Positions 34,439 through 43,047 of a stretch of DNA of 64,000 nt are shown here, piece by piece. The stretch lies in NCBI RefSeq assembly GCF_012516375.2, contig NZ_CP051204.2, forward strand, positions 4,030,001 to 4,094,000, given 5' to 3'. The notes below the pieces were generated by a model. That model was not told the origin of the DNA and searched no databases. It saw only the letters and a program-made list of their open reading frames with translations. Source of the stretch: Chitinophaga oryzae. Lineage in GTDB: Bacteria; Bacteroidota; Bacteroidia; Chitinophagales; Chitinophagaceae. Numbering within the stretch: position 1 is the stretch's first letter; each line of letters starts with the position of its first letter. The position numbers and the translations under genes are program-made.

Positions 34439-35014
34439 CTAGCGGGTCAGCAAAAAAAATATAATTATTCTGAAAATCTCTGTGAAGGTGCCTCTGAGGC
34501 TTTTTAACGCCCGGGTGAGATGGTTGGCGACGGTTTTTTCTGAGATAGCGAGCGTAGTGGCAATTTCTTTACGGGAATAACCGCCTTCGCGGCTCAGCCG
34601 GTACACCAGGCGGCATTGTTCCGGCAGGGCCCTGATAGTCTGTTGCAGCTGCCGCTGCAGGTCGGCCACCTGCAACTGTTCCCCGGCCGATTCATCGGCA
34701 GCAGTCCCGGTGTAGACCGTGTATTTTTCATACCGGAGGAAACGCTTCTGGCGCGCCAGCGTGTTCAGGACTTCGTACTTCACCGCAGTGGCCAGGTAAG
34801 CCGGAAGCGAAAGGGTGACGGAGATCTCCGCCCTTCGCTTCCAGATATTATAAAAGACTTCCTGCACGGCTTCTTCCGCTTCCGCCGGATTGTTCAGCCG
34901 GTTGAGCGCAATGACGTACATCTTGTCCCAGTACCGGTTATATAACTCGGTAAAGGCAGCTTCATCGTTCTGTTTTAGTTTGTCGAGTAATACGGAATCC
35001 CCCAGCTCTTTCAT
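34439..35014 (-). CDS. ECF sigma factor (RpoE-type)
   Basis: The 191-residue sigma factor has region 2 (EAAFTELYNRYWDKMYVIALNRLNNPAEAEEAVQEVFYNIWKRR) and region 4 (ALPEQCRLVYRLSREGGYSRKEIATTLAISEKTVANHLTRALKSLR), the standard ECF layout. Together with FecR and the STN-bearing SusC it forms the trans-envelope regulator of the heparan locus and takes the place of the hybrid two-component sensor seen in Bacteroides heparan loci. It is the first gene of the run, so it may be autoregulated. The start is clear from the conserved helix length. Confidence 0.93.
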   Translation of the reverse strand: MKELGDSVLLDKLKQNDEAAFTELYNRYWDKMYVIALNRLNNPAEAEEAVQEVFYNIWKRRAEISVTLSLPAYLATAVKYEVLNTLARQKRFLRYEKYTVYTGTAADESAGEQLQVADLQRQLQQTIRALPEQCRLVYRLSREGGYSRKEIATTLAISEKTVANHLTRALKSLRGTFTEIFRIIIFFLLTR

Positions 35015-35102
35015 ACGCGTTGAACATCTCCCCTATAGAAGCAAGATTGGTTGATGAATGCTCTAATGTAAGAAAAACCGGTTCATTATGCAAACGTTTG
35101 AA

Positions 35103-35801
35103 TTACTTTCCCAGAAAGTCTTCCAGTATGTGGTTGAATTCCTGCGGGCGCTCCATCATAGGGGCATGACCGCAGGCCGGCAGCATCACCAGCGTGGCAT
35201 GGGGGAGCAATTGATGAAATTCACGGGCCACGTCGGGCGGAGCGATACGGTCTTCCTCTCCCCAGATCAACAGGGTGGGGGTCTGTATCTCCGGTAAAAT
35301 GGGAGCCACATAATTACGTTGCGCTGATTTGGCGGTTTGCACAATGCGCAGGCATTTTATCCTGTTCTGTGTGGTCTGGAATACTTCGTTGACCAAAGCG
35401 TCGGTGGCAATAGCCGGATCGTAGAAGGTATAGGCCACCCGCTCCCGGATGTATTCATAGTTGCCCCGTTTGGGATAACTGCCCAGGTTATTATTTTCAT
35501 ACAGGCCGGAGCTGCCGGTCAGCACAAGCCGGGAGACTTTATCCGGATGACGGTGTGTAAAAAGGATGGCTACATGGCCGCCGAGGGAATTGCCGATGAC
35601 AACGGAATTTTCCAGCCCATGCTGCTGCACGTATTGTTCCAGGAAGCGAACGAGGTATTCAAGATTGTCCTGGAGATGGTAATCGAAAATAGGAAGTAAC
35701 GGAATGTGAATGTCATAGCGTGATTCAAAATGCTGTGTAACACCTTCCCAGTTGCTAAGCCCGCCGAAAAGTCCGTGTAATAAAATCATGCTTTGCTTCA
35801 T
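35103..35801 (-). CDS. Alpha/beta hydrolase
   Basis: The 232-residue protein is an alpha/beta hydrolase: oxyanion strand LLHGLFGGLSNW at about 8-18, nucleophile Ser72 in VIGNSLGGHVA, acid Asp in LIWGEEDRIAPPD near residue 190 and histidine in CGHAPMMERP near 215. The cap is short. It shares the fold of esterases and haloalkane-type hydrolases; the substrate is unknown. It stands just after the ECF sigma gene on the same strand but is separated from it by 88 bases, so it is probably not part of that locus. Confidence 0.88.
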   Translation of the reverse strand: MKQSMILLHGLFGGLSNWEGVTQHFESRYDIHIPLLPIFDYHLQDNLEYLVRFLEQYVQQHGLENSVVIGNSLGGHVAILFTHRHPDKVSRLVLTGSSGLYENNNLGSYPKRGNYEYIRERVAYTFYDPAIATDALVNEVFQTTQNRIKCLRIVQTAKSAQRNYVAPILPEIQTPTLLIWGEEDRIAPPDVAREFHQLLPHATLVMLPACGHAPMMERPQEFNHILEDFLGK

Positions 35802-35851
35802 ATATTTTTTTAAAGCAAAACTAGCGGTTCGTTCTTTTTACGTCTGTGATC

Positions 35852-36463
35852 TCAATCACAAAAGTTGCGGGACTGGTCCAGCAGGTATAAACGCGCTCTG
35901 CTCAAGGCTTCCCGGCTGGTGTAGAGGTAACGGGCGATGTTGGTCAGCGATATTTTCTGGATAATGGCGGGGCGCCTTTCCAGCAGGAACCGGTACCGTT
36001 GCAGCGGTGTTTTAAGGGACAGGATATACTGATGCTCCGACTGTTGTTCTGTCATCTCCTGGAAGAGCTGAAGGTTCACATGCAGCAGGTTCATATGGAG
36101 GTCGTACAATGGCTGTAACTTCTTAATATTGATCCGTAAGATCACGGCGTCTTCGATGGCGGTAATGCTGACGGCCGACGGCGCCTTTTTATTATAGCTT
36201 TCGCAGTTGGCCAGGAAATCGTCGGCAAAACCAAAGCGGACAATTTTTTCGTTGCCTTCATCGTCGAGGATAGAGAATTTGAACATGCCCGAGAGCACAA
36301 AAGCGGAATAGCGGGCCACTTTACCATACCGCAGAAAAGACTCTCCTTTACGGATATGTTTTACTACGGCGATACTGTCCAGCAGCTGCCATTCTTCCGG
36401 GGTGACTACCGGATATTTTTTCATCAGCCGCTGATATATAGAAGGAAGCTCATGAGTTGTCAT
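35852..36463 (-). CDS. Crp/Fnr-family transcriptional regulator
   Basis: The 203-residue protein has a cyclic-nucleotide-binding-like beta-roll (IRKGESFLRYGKVARYSAFVLSGMFKFSILDDEGNEKIVRFGFADDFL at about 38-85) and a C-terminal helical region with a helix-turn-helix (ISLTNIARYLYTSREALSRARL). The PF00027-like fold lacks obvious cAMP-specific residues, as is common in Bacteroidota. It is in the same direction as the alpha/beta hydrolase gene, 50 bases upstream, and could control it. No ligand can be assigned. Confidence 0.85.
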   Translation of the reverse strand: MTTHELPSIYQRLMKKYPVVTPEEWQLLDSIAVVKHIRKGESFLRYGKVARYSAFVLSGMFKFSILDDEGNEKIVRFGFADDFLANCESYNKKAPSAVSITAIEDAVILRINIKKLQPLYDLHMNLLHVNLQLFQEMTEQQSEHQYILSLKTPLQRYRFLLERRPAIIQKISLTNIARYLYTSREALSRARLYLLDQSRNFCD

Positions 36464-36493
36464 GCGCGCAAAATTAATGGAAAATTGCGGGAA

Positions 36494-37177
36494 TTATTCA
36501 CCCCCGCTTCGGGCCAGCCGGATGATGTCTTTGCCATCGATGATCTGCCGGGGATAGCCCTGCAGGGTGACATGCACCATGGCCCGTCCCAGCTCGCGCA
36601 GCGTGCAGAAGTAATTAGGCCGCACCATGCGGCCGATGGGGTACAACCAGTTGATGAACCGGTAAAAAGTATGGGTATTTTTTAATCCTTTGGTTGGCCT
36701 GATAAATCCCGGCCGGAAAGCATACACCTTCGCGAACGGCAGCTTCATCAGATCGTTTTCGGTTTTGCCTTTTACGCGGGCCCAGGCACGTGGTCCTTTT
36801 TCAGTGTTGTCTGTACCCGCGCCGGATACATAACAGAAAATCATATCGCTGTTCTGCTCGCTCAGCACGCCGGCCACCCGCATGGTGAGGGTGTAGGTAA
36901 GATGGTAATAAGCCTCGTGGCTGACGCCCAGAGAAGATACGCCGAGACAGAAATAACAGGCATCGTAACCCCGCAGCTGCGCTGCAATGGGAGACAGCTC
37001 CAGGAAGTCCTGATGGATCAGTTCTGTCAGTTTGGGATGGCTGATGCCGCATGGCTTGCGGCTGATGATCAGCACGCGCCCTACCTGCGGGTGATGCAGG
37101 CATTCATGAAGCACTCCTTCACCCACCATACCGCTGGCACCGGTAACAATCACTTTCAGTTGCCGGAGTTCGTTCAT
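36494..37177 (-). CDS. NAD(P)-binding atypical short-chain reductase (HTATIP2-like)
   Basis: The 227-residue protein has a Rossmann fold starting with VIVTGASGMVGEGVLHECL at about 9-27, the hallmark of the NAD(P)H-binding epimerase/oxidoreductase group, and a Tyr/Lys pair compatible with an SDR site (the YVSGAGTDNTEKG and KGKTENDLM region). Its layout is that of HTATIP2/TIP30-like proteins. It lies 31 bases upstream of the Crp/Fnr gene in the same direction, so the Crp regulator, hydrolase and reductase could be one small operon. The reaction is unknown. Confidence 0.8.
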   Translation of the reverse strand: MNELRQLKVIVTGASGMVGEGVLHECLHHPQVGRVLIISRKPCGISHPKLTELIHQDFLELSPIAAQLRGYDACYFCLGVSSLGVSHEAYYHLTYTLTMRVAGVLSEQNSDMIFCYVSGAGTDNTEKGPRAWARVKGKTENDLMKLPFAKVYAFRPGFIRPTKGLKNTHTFYRFINWLYPIGRMVRPNYFCTLRELGRAMVHVTLQGYPRQIIDGKDIIRLARSGGE

Positions 37178-37308
37178 GGTGATGTTTTATACATGGTAAG
37201 TTAACTGCTTTTGACCAGTTGCCCAAATCAGACCGTAACCCATACCCGGTGAGGCTGTCCGTCAAAAAAACATTTTTTACTGTCCGTTTTTCTTTCTTTT
37301 TTGCGGGC

Positions 37309-37962
37309 ATGGAAAACAAGATCAGGTTTATTATAGAACGATTGCTGGGCAGAAACCTTCAGCCGGAAGACGGCCTCAGTGCAGCGGAAGTAACGGCAGC
37401 GGAAGAAAGACTGGGCATCCGGCTGGCGCCGGTATTGAAATCACTTTACCAGTGCGCCGGAAAAGAAGAAACAGTAATGGATGTCTTCCAGCATTTTACC
37501 CCGGTGGAAGACCTCTCCGTAGAACATGATAAACTGGTTTTCCTGGAAGAAAACCAGGGCGCTTGTGTATGGGGGCTTGCATTGAATGAAACGGACAACG
37601 ATCGGGCTGCGGTGTACCAGTGCCCGTACCCGGATGATCAATGGTATGCGGAAGATTACCCCCTGGCCGATTTCCTCGAAATGGCACTGTACTACCAGTT
37701 TGCACAGGGCGGTTACGAGTGGCTGGGCGCTCTTTATCCGGGCATGGATGATGAAGACATCGCCGCGGTATTGAAAGACGCGGAGCAGTGGGAGAAGGTG
37801 GTCGATCAACCGGGCAACCTGATCATCTACTGGCACCAGGATACGCTGATATGGTACTTCCCCGATAAGGACGGAGGCGTCAGCGAAACCTTGTTTGCCA
37901 GCAGCCGCACGGAAGAAGCCTTCGCCGACATGGAGGACCGTTACCTGTTTAAAGAACTATAA
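37309..37962 (+). CDS. SMI1/KNR4 (SUKH)-like protein
   Basis: The 217-residue protein has a SUKH-like layout: ITERLLG-type N-terminal helix, LSAAEVTAAEERLGIRLAPVLKSLYQCAGKEE at about 20-52, which matches the LPxxYxxxLxxxxG-type opening of SMI1/KNR4 domains, and EENQGACVWGLALNETDNDRAAVYQ at about 83-107. Members include immunity proteins for contact-dependent toxins. No toxin gene lies beside it here. The frame continues 30 codons upstream but ATG 37309 starts the conserved part. It converges with a MocR gene with a 6-base overlap of the two coding ends. The family call is moderate. Confidence 0.6.
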   Translation: MENKIRFIIERLLGRNLQPEDGLSAAEVTAAEERLGIRLAPVLKSLYQCAGKEETVMDVFQHFTPVEDLSVEHDKLVFLEENQGACVWGLALNETDNDRAAVYQCPYPDDQWYAEDYPLADFLEMALYYQFAQGGYEWLGALYPGMDDEDIAAVLKDAEQWEKVVDQPGNLIIYWHQDTLIWYFPDKDGGVSETLFASSRTEEAFADMEDRYLFKEL

Positions 37963-39369
37963 GTTACACGCGATCCTGCCCAGCTGTTGCAACTTCCGTT
38001 GCAGCTGTTCCGACCAGGGCAGGCCAAACGATAACCGCAGACAGTTGTCAAACTGTGGCTGCAGGGTAAACATCCGTCCCGGTGCAATACTGATCTTTTG
38101 CCGAATGGCCTGTTCGTACAGCTCCACCGTATCAATACCCTTGCGCAGTTCCACCCAGAGCGACAGCCCGCCCTGCGGCCTTGATATCCGCGTGCCTTCC
38201 GGGAAATGGGCCGCAATGGTATTCGTATAGTGAAGGTAGTTAGTATAAAGCGTGTCCCTTAGTTTGCGCAGATGGAGATCATAACCGCCGCTCTCCAGGA
38301 ACAGGGCGGTAGCTTCCTGCGTCAGCGTGGGATTGGCCAGCATATGTACATATTTCAGCCGGAGCACCTGTTCTTTGTAGCGGCCCGGCGCCACCCATCC
38401 CACACGGTACCCCGGCGCCAGTGTTTTGGAAACGGAGCCGCACCATAATACGTTGCCGGTTTTGTCGAACGTCTTACAGGAAACCGGCCGTGAAGGGCCA
38501 AAGTACAAATCGCTGTACAGGTCATCTTCTATCAGCGGAACATGGTGCTGTTCCAGCAATGTTACCACTTCCTTTTTATGTTCATCCGGCATGCAGCAGC
38601 CCAGCGGTGTGCTGAAATTGGACACCAGCAAACACAGGTTAATGTTTTTAACGACGGACTTCAGGGCTTTAATGTCCACGCCCGTTTGCGGGTGCGTGGG
38701 AAGCTCCAGCACCCGGAGCCCCAAGCTTTGCGCCAGTTGGAGGATACCGGAAAACAGCGGGCTTTCCGTGGCGATGGTATCGCCGCTTTTGGTGAGCGCC
38801 TGCATGCACAGGCTGATGGCATTCAGGCCGCCATTGGTGGTAACGATGTCGTCGGACGACAGCCTGCCTCCCCACATAAAGCTGCGTTTTGCTATCGCCT
38901 GCCGCAGCCGCTCACTGCCTGCCAGCGGTTCATAGCCGATGCTGCTGTCTTTTAATTCGCGTGAAGCTTTCAGGAGGCACTTATTGAGTTTGGCTACCGG
39001 CAACAGTCCGGGCGCAGGCACGCCAATAGAAAGCAAGGTGATGCCTTTGCGTGCCGGGCCTCCGTATATTTTGCTGATCAGCTGGTCCGGTATGGAACGG
39101 CTGTCTTTTTCGGAAGGTTTGCTGGCCGCAGGGAGAGGAAGCTGCCGGTAGGCGCCTTCGGTGACGAAATAACCGGATTGCGGCCGCGAGATGACCAGCG
39201 CTTTGCTTTCCAGTTCAAGATAAACACGTTTGGCCGTATTCATACTGATACCCTGTTCCTGGCAGATGGTCCGGATAGATGGCAGCTTGTCGCCCGGTTT
39301 TAATACACCGCTGCGGATTAACGCTGCAATATTCTGTGCTATCTGGCTATATAGGAAATCCTTCTTCAT
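37957..39369 (-). CDS. MocR-type regulator (GntR winged helix fused to an aminotransferase fold)
   Basis: The 470-residue protein has a GntR-type winged helix at about 1-70 (AALIRSGVLKPGDKLPSIRTICQEQGISMNTAKRVYLELESKALVISRPQSGYFV) fused to a PLP-dependent aminotransferase fold (about 100-470), with the PLP lysine expected in GSVSKTLAPGYRVGW and FSTPLGCCMPDEH in the substrate region. MocR proteins use PLP and an amino acid or amine as effector and do not usually catalyse a reaction. It is divergent from the GNAT gene at 39457, with two AACTGTATCCAT direct repeats in between. It probably controls that acetyltransferase and itself. Confidence 0.9.
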   Translation of the reverse strand: MKKDFLYSQIAQNIAALIRSGVLKPGDKLPSIRTICQEQGISMNTAKRVYLELESKALVISRPQSGYFVTEGAYRQLPLPAASKPSEKDSRSIPDQLISKIYGGPARKGITLLSIGVPAPGLLPVAKLNKCLLKASRELKDSSIGYEPLAGSERLRQAIAKRSFMWGGRLSSDDIVTTNGGLNAISLCMQALTKSGDTIATESPLFSGILQLAQSLGLRVLELPTHPQTGVDIKALKSVVKNINLCLLVSNFSTPLGCCMPDEHKKEVVTLLEQHHVPLIEDDLYSDLYFGPSRPVSCKTFDKTGNVLWCGSVSKTLAPGYRVGWVAPGRYKEQVLRLKYVHMLANPTLTQEATALFLESGGYDLHLRKLRDTLYTNYLHYTNTIAAHFPEGTRISRPQGGLSLWVELRKGIDTVELYEQAIRQKISIAPGRMFTLQPQFDNCLRLSFGLPWSEQLQRKLQQLGRIACNL

Positions 39370-39376
39370 GGATCTA

Positions 39377-39418
39377 AACTGTATCCATCAAAAATACAAA
39401 TATTGTAACTGTATCCAT
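39377..39418. promoter_or_regulatory. Direct-repeat operator with -7 box, first MocR gene
   Basis: AACTGTATCCAT occurs at 39377-39388 and 39407-39418, exactly 30 bp apart, which is about three helical turns. On the minus strand TATTTTTG (39389-39396) fits the -7 consensus and lies between the repeats, 20 bases before the MocR start. The pattern fits MocR sites, which are direct repeats. Confidence 0.65.
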
Positions 39419-39456
39419 GTGCTGATTTTCTCCATTTTTGCTGAAAATTTTTTCAG

Positions 39457-39924
39457 ATGATCAATCAATTGGAGATTAAGACAGGTTTGGAGAATATGGA
39501 CCTTACCGCCATCCACCAGTTCCTGAAGAACGATTCCTACTGGGCAAAAGGGATCTCTTATGAATTAGTGAAAGCGTCGCTGGAAAATTCTTATTGCATG
39601 GGGGCGTTTCTGGATAACAAACAGATAGGGTTTGCCCGCGTTATCACTGACTACAACACGTTTGGCTGGCTGGCCGACGTATTTGTACTACCGGCTTACC
39701 GCGGTCAGGGCGTTTCCAAAAGTATGATGCGGTTCCTGACAGATCAGCAATGGGTAGGCAGGTTGCGCCGCCTGATGCTGAATACGCTGGACGCACACGA
39801 GTTGTACAGGAGCTATGGTTTTACAGCGCCCAATAACGCAGCGTTGCTCATGGAGGTATACCGGCCGGACGTGCATCTTAAATCTGCACAGTTTTTTACC
39901 GGCGAAGAATACACGGCATCCTGA
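39457..39924 (+). CDS. GNAT-family N-acetyltransferase
   Basis: The 155-residue protein is a single GNAT domain: YSL-like opening, FARVITDYNTFGWLADVFVLPAYRGQGVSKSMMRFLTD at about 67-104 contains the acetyl-CoA-binding RGQGVS motif, followed by LMLNTLDAHELYRSYGF. This is the general fold of small-molecule acetyltransferases. It is divergent from the first MocR gene and shares its operator region, so its substrate is probably an amine or amino acid known to the MocR protein; that is inference. Confidence 0.85.
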   Translation: MINQLEIKTGLENMDLTAIHQFLKNDSYWAKGISYELVKASLENSYCMGAFLDNKQIGFARVITDYNTFGWLADVFVLPAYRGQGVSKSMMRFLTDQQWVGRLRRLMLNTLDAHELYRSYGFTAPNNAALLMEVYRPDVHLKSAQFFTGEEYTAS

Positions 39925-39963
39925 AAAAAGCCGGGGAAGCAGACCATTGGTCTGCTTCCCCGG
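39925..39963 (-). terminator. Intrinsic terminator of the DoxX-like gene
   Basis: CCGGGGAAGCAGACC (39931-39945) and GGTCTGCTTCCCCGG (39949-39963) form a perfect 15-bp stem with loop ATT. On the minus strand it is followed by six T residues. Confidence 0.85.
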
Positions 39964-39985
39964 ATAGCATATAATCAGTGTGTGA

Positions 39986-40375
39986 TTAGTCTTTACGCAG
40001 CGGTATCAGGTTGCGGACACTGTTGTCCTGCAGATACAGTCCTGCCCAGGTGAGGATGCCAAAGAGCACGGGAAACCAGAAAGGTTCTCCCACGCGCAGC
40101 ATGACGGCTACGGCGCCGCCAAGGTAAGCGGTGATCAGAATAGCGCCCAGCACGGCGGTGCGCGGAATGGCGTAAAGTATGGTACCGATCAGCAGCACAT
40201 AACCAATGAAGGGTACCTGGGAGATAGGCCACCCGAGGGCTTCAGAACCTTCGTTGGAATATTTGTTGCCGATGATTTTCATGATTGCATCGAACAGGGC
40301 GAACAGGATCACCAGGATGCTGATGACTTTGCCGGTAATGCGAACAGATTTGGAAGGTGCAGTTATCGTTGCCAT
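39986..40375 (-). CDS. DoxX-like membrane protein
   Basis: The 129-residue protein has four membrane helices: VISILVILFALFDAIMKII, VPFIGYVLLIGTILYAIP, AVLGAILITAYLGGAVAVML and PVLFGILTWAGLYL. The pattern of helix one with FxxxDAxxK and the GGAVA motif of helix three match the DoxX_2 family. The function is unknown in most bacteria; some members are linked to thiosulfate oxidation or to redox homeostasis. It is a single gene with a terminator. Confidence 0.8.
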   Translation of the reverse strand: MATITAPSKSVRITGKVISILVILFALFDAIMKIIGNKYSNEGSEALGWPISQVPFIGYVLLIGTILYAIPRTAVLGAILITAYLGGAVAVMLRVGEPFWFPVLFGILTWAGLYLQDNSVRNLIPLRKD

Positions 40376-40549
40376 GTGTGTAAGTTTTTGGTTTAGGTTT
40401 TATAGATAGTGAATCATTTTTTGTCTGTGTCATCGCAATGCTTCCGGAAAACGCTGCGCTGATTGACTGATACAAAAGTACTGTCAATTGCAATAACGGA
40501 TGTTGTGTGAATCCGACATTCTGAGGGGGTGTTTGCGGCGAAGTTTCAA

Positions 40550-40582
40550 AAACATGCAGCAGCAGGCTGTCTGCTGCTGCAT
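40550..40582 (-). terminator. Intrinsic terminator of the DUF2314-like gene
   Basis: ATGCAGCAGCAG (40554-40565) and CTGCTGCTGCAT (40571-40582) form a 12-bp stem around 5 bases, followed on the minus strand by a run of five T residues. Confidence 0.8.
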
Positions 40583-40609
40583 CACACAAAAGATAAAGGG
40601 GAAAAACGT

Positions 40610-40927
40610 TTAACAGTGGCTGGCTGCCAGTACCGCGGCGATATGCTCTCCGGAGAAAGTGATTTCATCGCCCGGCTGTATGTTTTGTATATGCCGGGTG
40701 GGAGAGAGCAAAACTCCTTTATACTGGTGGGCTTCCACGGCCGTGACCCTGGCCATCAGCCGCTCCGCTTTGCGGCCGGAAGTACTGCTGAAACCATAAA
40801 CAAAAAACAGGCAAACCGTGTCTCCGAAAGTAAGACGAGACAGTTCTTCTGCGGCGGGTTTGCTGAATATACCAGGATTTTCTGCAAGGATGGCGGATAC
40901 GTTCTCGAACTGTATGGACGTGGTCAT
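40610..40927 (-). CDS. Small protein, DUF2314-like
   Basis: The 105-residue protein is not clearly recognised. The C-terminal part, ERLMARVTAVEAHQYKGVLL followed by QPGDEITFSGEHIA, resembles DUF2314 (YegJ-like) proteins, which have a short beta-rich fold of unknown role. No signal peptide or membrane helix is present, so it should be cytoplasmic. It has its own terminator, and its upstream region holds a repeat described at 40998-41080. The start ATG 40927 matches the first predicted strand. Confidence 0.55.
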   Translation of the reverse strand: MTTSIQFENVSAILAENPGIFSKPAAEELSRLTFGDTVCLFFVYGFSSTSGRKAERLMARVTAVEAHQYKGVLLSPTRHIQNIQPGDEITFSGEHIAAVLAASHC

Positions 40928-40997
40928 ATGGTTAAATTGATTATTGGTTGCTGCGACGCGGAATTATACTAAGATAATAATAATTTGGGGATTTAGG

Positions 40998-41077
40998 GAT
41001 TTACGGATTTTTTGATTTTGGGGATGTTCAGGTTGCTTAAAATCCCAAAATCCCAAAATTCCAAAATTTTCAAATTT
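40998..41077. repeat. Low-complexity repeat with dispersed-family unit
   Basis: Positions 40998-41024 read GATTTACGGATTTTTTGA and continue TTTTGGGGA; the same words, with one G fewer, appear at 62940-62963. Short reiterations of AAAATCCC and AAATTTTC follow up to 41075. No gene lies here. It is likely an intergenic repeat, and the two copies 22 kb apart suggest a dispersed family. Confidence 0.55.
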
Positions 41078-42343
41078 CTAAATGTTCCTGGAGGTGTGTA
41101 TATAAAACAGACCGTCAAAAACATTCGGCCAGATCCCTTTCTGCGGGACGAAGTCAAACAGGGTGGCTTGTTGCTTTTGCAGCAGCCAGCCTTTGGCGGT
41201 GCGGTAGTCGGTAAAGGCCTGCGCATAGCCGGTGGCATCGAGTTGCCCCTCCACGCTGCCCGGTACTACCGGCGGTACGTCGGCTGTCTGATTATTTGTA
41301 AAGTCGGTATAGGTACCGGTTGAGCCAGAGAAGCCGATGGCGTAAGCAGCCTTGCCAAAACGTTTACTGATGGTGGTGCCCATGGGTACATACGTCTGCA
41401 GAAATGGTACGGGTTTGTCATTGACATCGTTCAGCCGGCTGGTATTTTTCGCAATGTGGATGTTATGCGCCCACACGATAATTTTTTTACCGGGAAACAT
41501 TTTCTCTGCCAGCCAGATCAGGTTTTCTGCCATCTGTTTATCTCTAACACTCAGTTCATTGCCGCTGACCAGTCCCCAGTAGCGCAGCGTTTGTGATTCT
41601 ATGCTTTCCGTAACCTTCAGCCAGAAACCGGGAGAGGCGGCGAAATGGGCGGGCTTGTCAGGCTGTTTGGACAATACGGTTTTCAGCTGGTGCAGCACCT
41701 TAAAGAAGGTCTCCTGTTCTGCAGCGGTGGGCCGGTAAGCGTTGGATGCAAAGGTGGCAACCGATACGCGGTGGAACAGCTCCCAGCTGCTGTCGGGCAG
41801 GGAAAGATGTTTTTGCCGGAGGAACAGCCCGAAGTCGGTGAACAGTTGTTTTTTAGCAAACTCCCCGGAATGCTGACTTTCAAAACCGGTGATCACCAGC
41901 GGCCTGGCGCTTTTTACATTCGCCTGCACATAGTCATGCAGTGGCTGCATCTGTTTACCGGTCGCCCACATAAAAAACAGGCTGCCAATGACTTCTTTGG
42001 AATAGTCGCCCCCTTTGACAGTATTATCCCAGATACGGGCGCAGTCATAGAGGCCGCTTTCAAAAGCCAGTACTTCAAATCCCATCTTTTCATGGAGGAA
42101 TTTAATGAGCCGCGTTTTGGCGAGGAACGTGGTCCCTTCTCCATGTGTCTGTTCCCCGAGCATAACAATCCTGGAGCGGCCGATAGCGGCGCGTAAAGGC
42201 TCCAGGTCGGCATAACGGTCGTCCGACGGATCGATGGAGCGGATCTCTTTAGCGTTGGGAATATTGGGCGCCTGTGCGGCGGCTGTCTGGCTGCCTAGGG
42301 CAAGGGCCAGTAGTAAGGGCATGAAGGATTTGCGTGTAAGCAT
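41078..42343 (-). CDS. Erythromycin-esterase-family protein (secreted)
   Basis: The 421-residue protein has a signal peptide (MLTRKSF...TAAAQA, cleavage near residue 24) and the erythromycin esterase fold: IVMLGEQTHGEGTTFLAKTRLIKFLHEKMGFEVLAFESG is the defining motif, with the catalytic histidine in the THGE segment, and IIVWAHNIHIAKN later. Family members hydrolyse macrolide lactones, but most Bacteroidota members are uncharacterised and may act on other esters. ATG 42343 was chosen since the frame upstream lacks a signal sequence. It is a single gene. Confidence 0.85.
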   Translation of the reverse strand: MLTRKSFMPLLLALALGSQTAAAQAPNIPNAKEIRSIDPSDDRYADLEPLRAAIGRSRIVMLGEQTHGEGTTFLAKTRLIKFLHEKMGFEVLAFESGLYDCARIWDNTVKGGDYSKEVIGSLFFMWATGKQMQPLHDYVQANVKSARPLVITGFESQHSGEFAKKQLFTDFGLFLRQKHLSLPDSSWELFHRVSVATFASNAYRPTAAEQETFFKVLHQLKTVLSKQPDKPAHFAASPGFWLKVTESIESQTLRYWGLVSGNELSVRDKQMAENLIWLAEKMFPGKKIIVWAHNIHIAKNTSRLNDVNDKPVPFLQTYVPMGTTISKRFGKAAYAIGFSGSTGTYTDFTNNQTADVPPVVPGSVEGQLDATGYAQAFTDYRTAKGWLLQKQQATLFDFVPQKGIWPNVFDGLFYIHTSRNI

Positions 42344-42431
42344 AGCTGTTAGTGCGAAATATGATGACACAGGGAAGTCGGTCTGTCTGCCTGAAGGTAC
42401 TATGAATCTGACCAACCTCCCGGTAATTTAG

Positions 42432-42962
42432 TCATTTTCGCCTGATCAGGTATACGCCAGGTAACGGAAGATTATCCAGTGTTGCCTGCTGGCCTGTCGG
42501 CAGGAAATTGTTTTCCCTGAAGAAGGGCAGTAGCGGATTGCCTGCATATTCGTGCATCCACAAAGCGTCGTAGGATTGACTGATCTGCAGGCATTTTTTT
42601 ATCAGTGCTTCTTTACAGCCGGTGGCGGCATATTGTTGCAATACGCCGAAGCCTGCCAGCCGTTTTATTTTTTTATCGGTGAGATCATCGGGCCGTCTAC
42701 CGGCAGAAGTGATCAGGGCATAACCTGCCGGCTCGTTGCCGGCATAAACCATCAGCCATTGGTTGGAGAAATTGTTGATGTCGGATGCCAGTTGCTGTGG
42801 TGTAAACGTTGCAAGATAAGCATCCAGCTGTTTGCCGGTCAGCAGGTGTCCGTATTGCTCGTTGCCCAGCGCGGTGATCAGGGAGAACAGGGCCTGTATA
42901 TTGGCTTCGTTCACCACTACAAAGCGGGTGGTAATAGTCTGTGCAGTTTCCATTGCTTTCAT
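42432..42962 (-). CDS. GNAT-like acetyltransferase
   Basis: The 176-residue protein has a GNAT-like layout: NIQALFSLITALGNEQYGH... is an N-terminal helix, WLMVYAGNEPAGYALITSAGR is a beta strand pair, LAGFGVLQQYAATGCKEALIKKCLQI contains a degenerate acetyl-CoA-binding loop, and SYDALWMHEYAGNPLLPFFRENNF is the usual C-terminal segment. ATG 42962 was chosen because the frame upstream runs into the MocR gene and only begins to resemble the family here. It follows the MocR gene on the same strand, 85 bases after its stop, so it may be its target. The substrate is unknown. Confidence 0.75.
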   Translation of the reverse strand: MKAMETAQTITTRFVVVNEANIQALFSLITALGNEQYGHLLTGKQLDAYLATFTPQQLASDINNFSNQWLMVYAGNEPAGYALITSAGRRPDDLTDKKIKRLAGFGVLQQYAATGCKEALIKKCLQISQSYDALWMHEYAGNPLLPFFRENNFLPTGQQATLDNLPLPGVYLIRRK

Positions 42963-43047
42963 CGTTGTTAAGCCGTAAAGGTAGCCCTGCAGCGGCTGGG
43001 CCCTGCGATACACATCCTGTAAAAAGAAGCGGTACAGTTGTCTGCGG

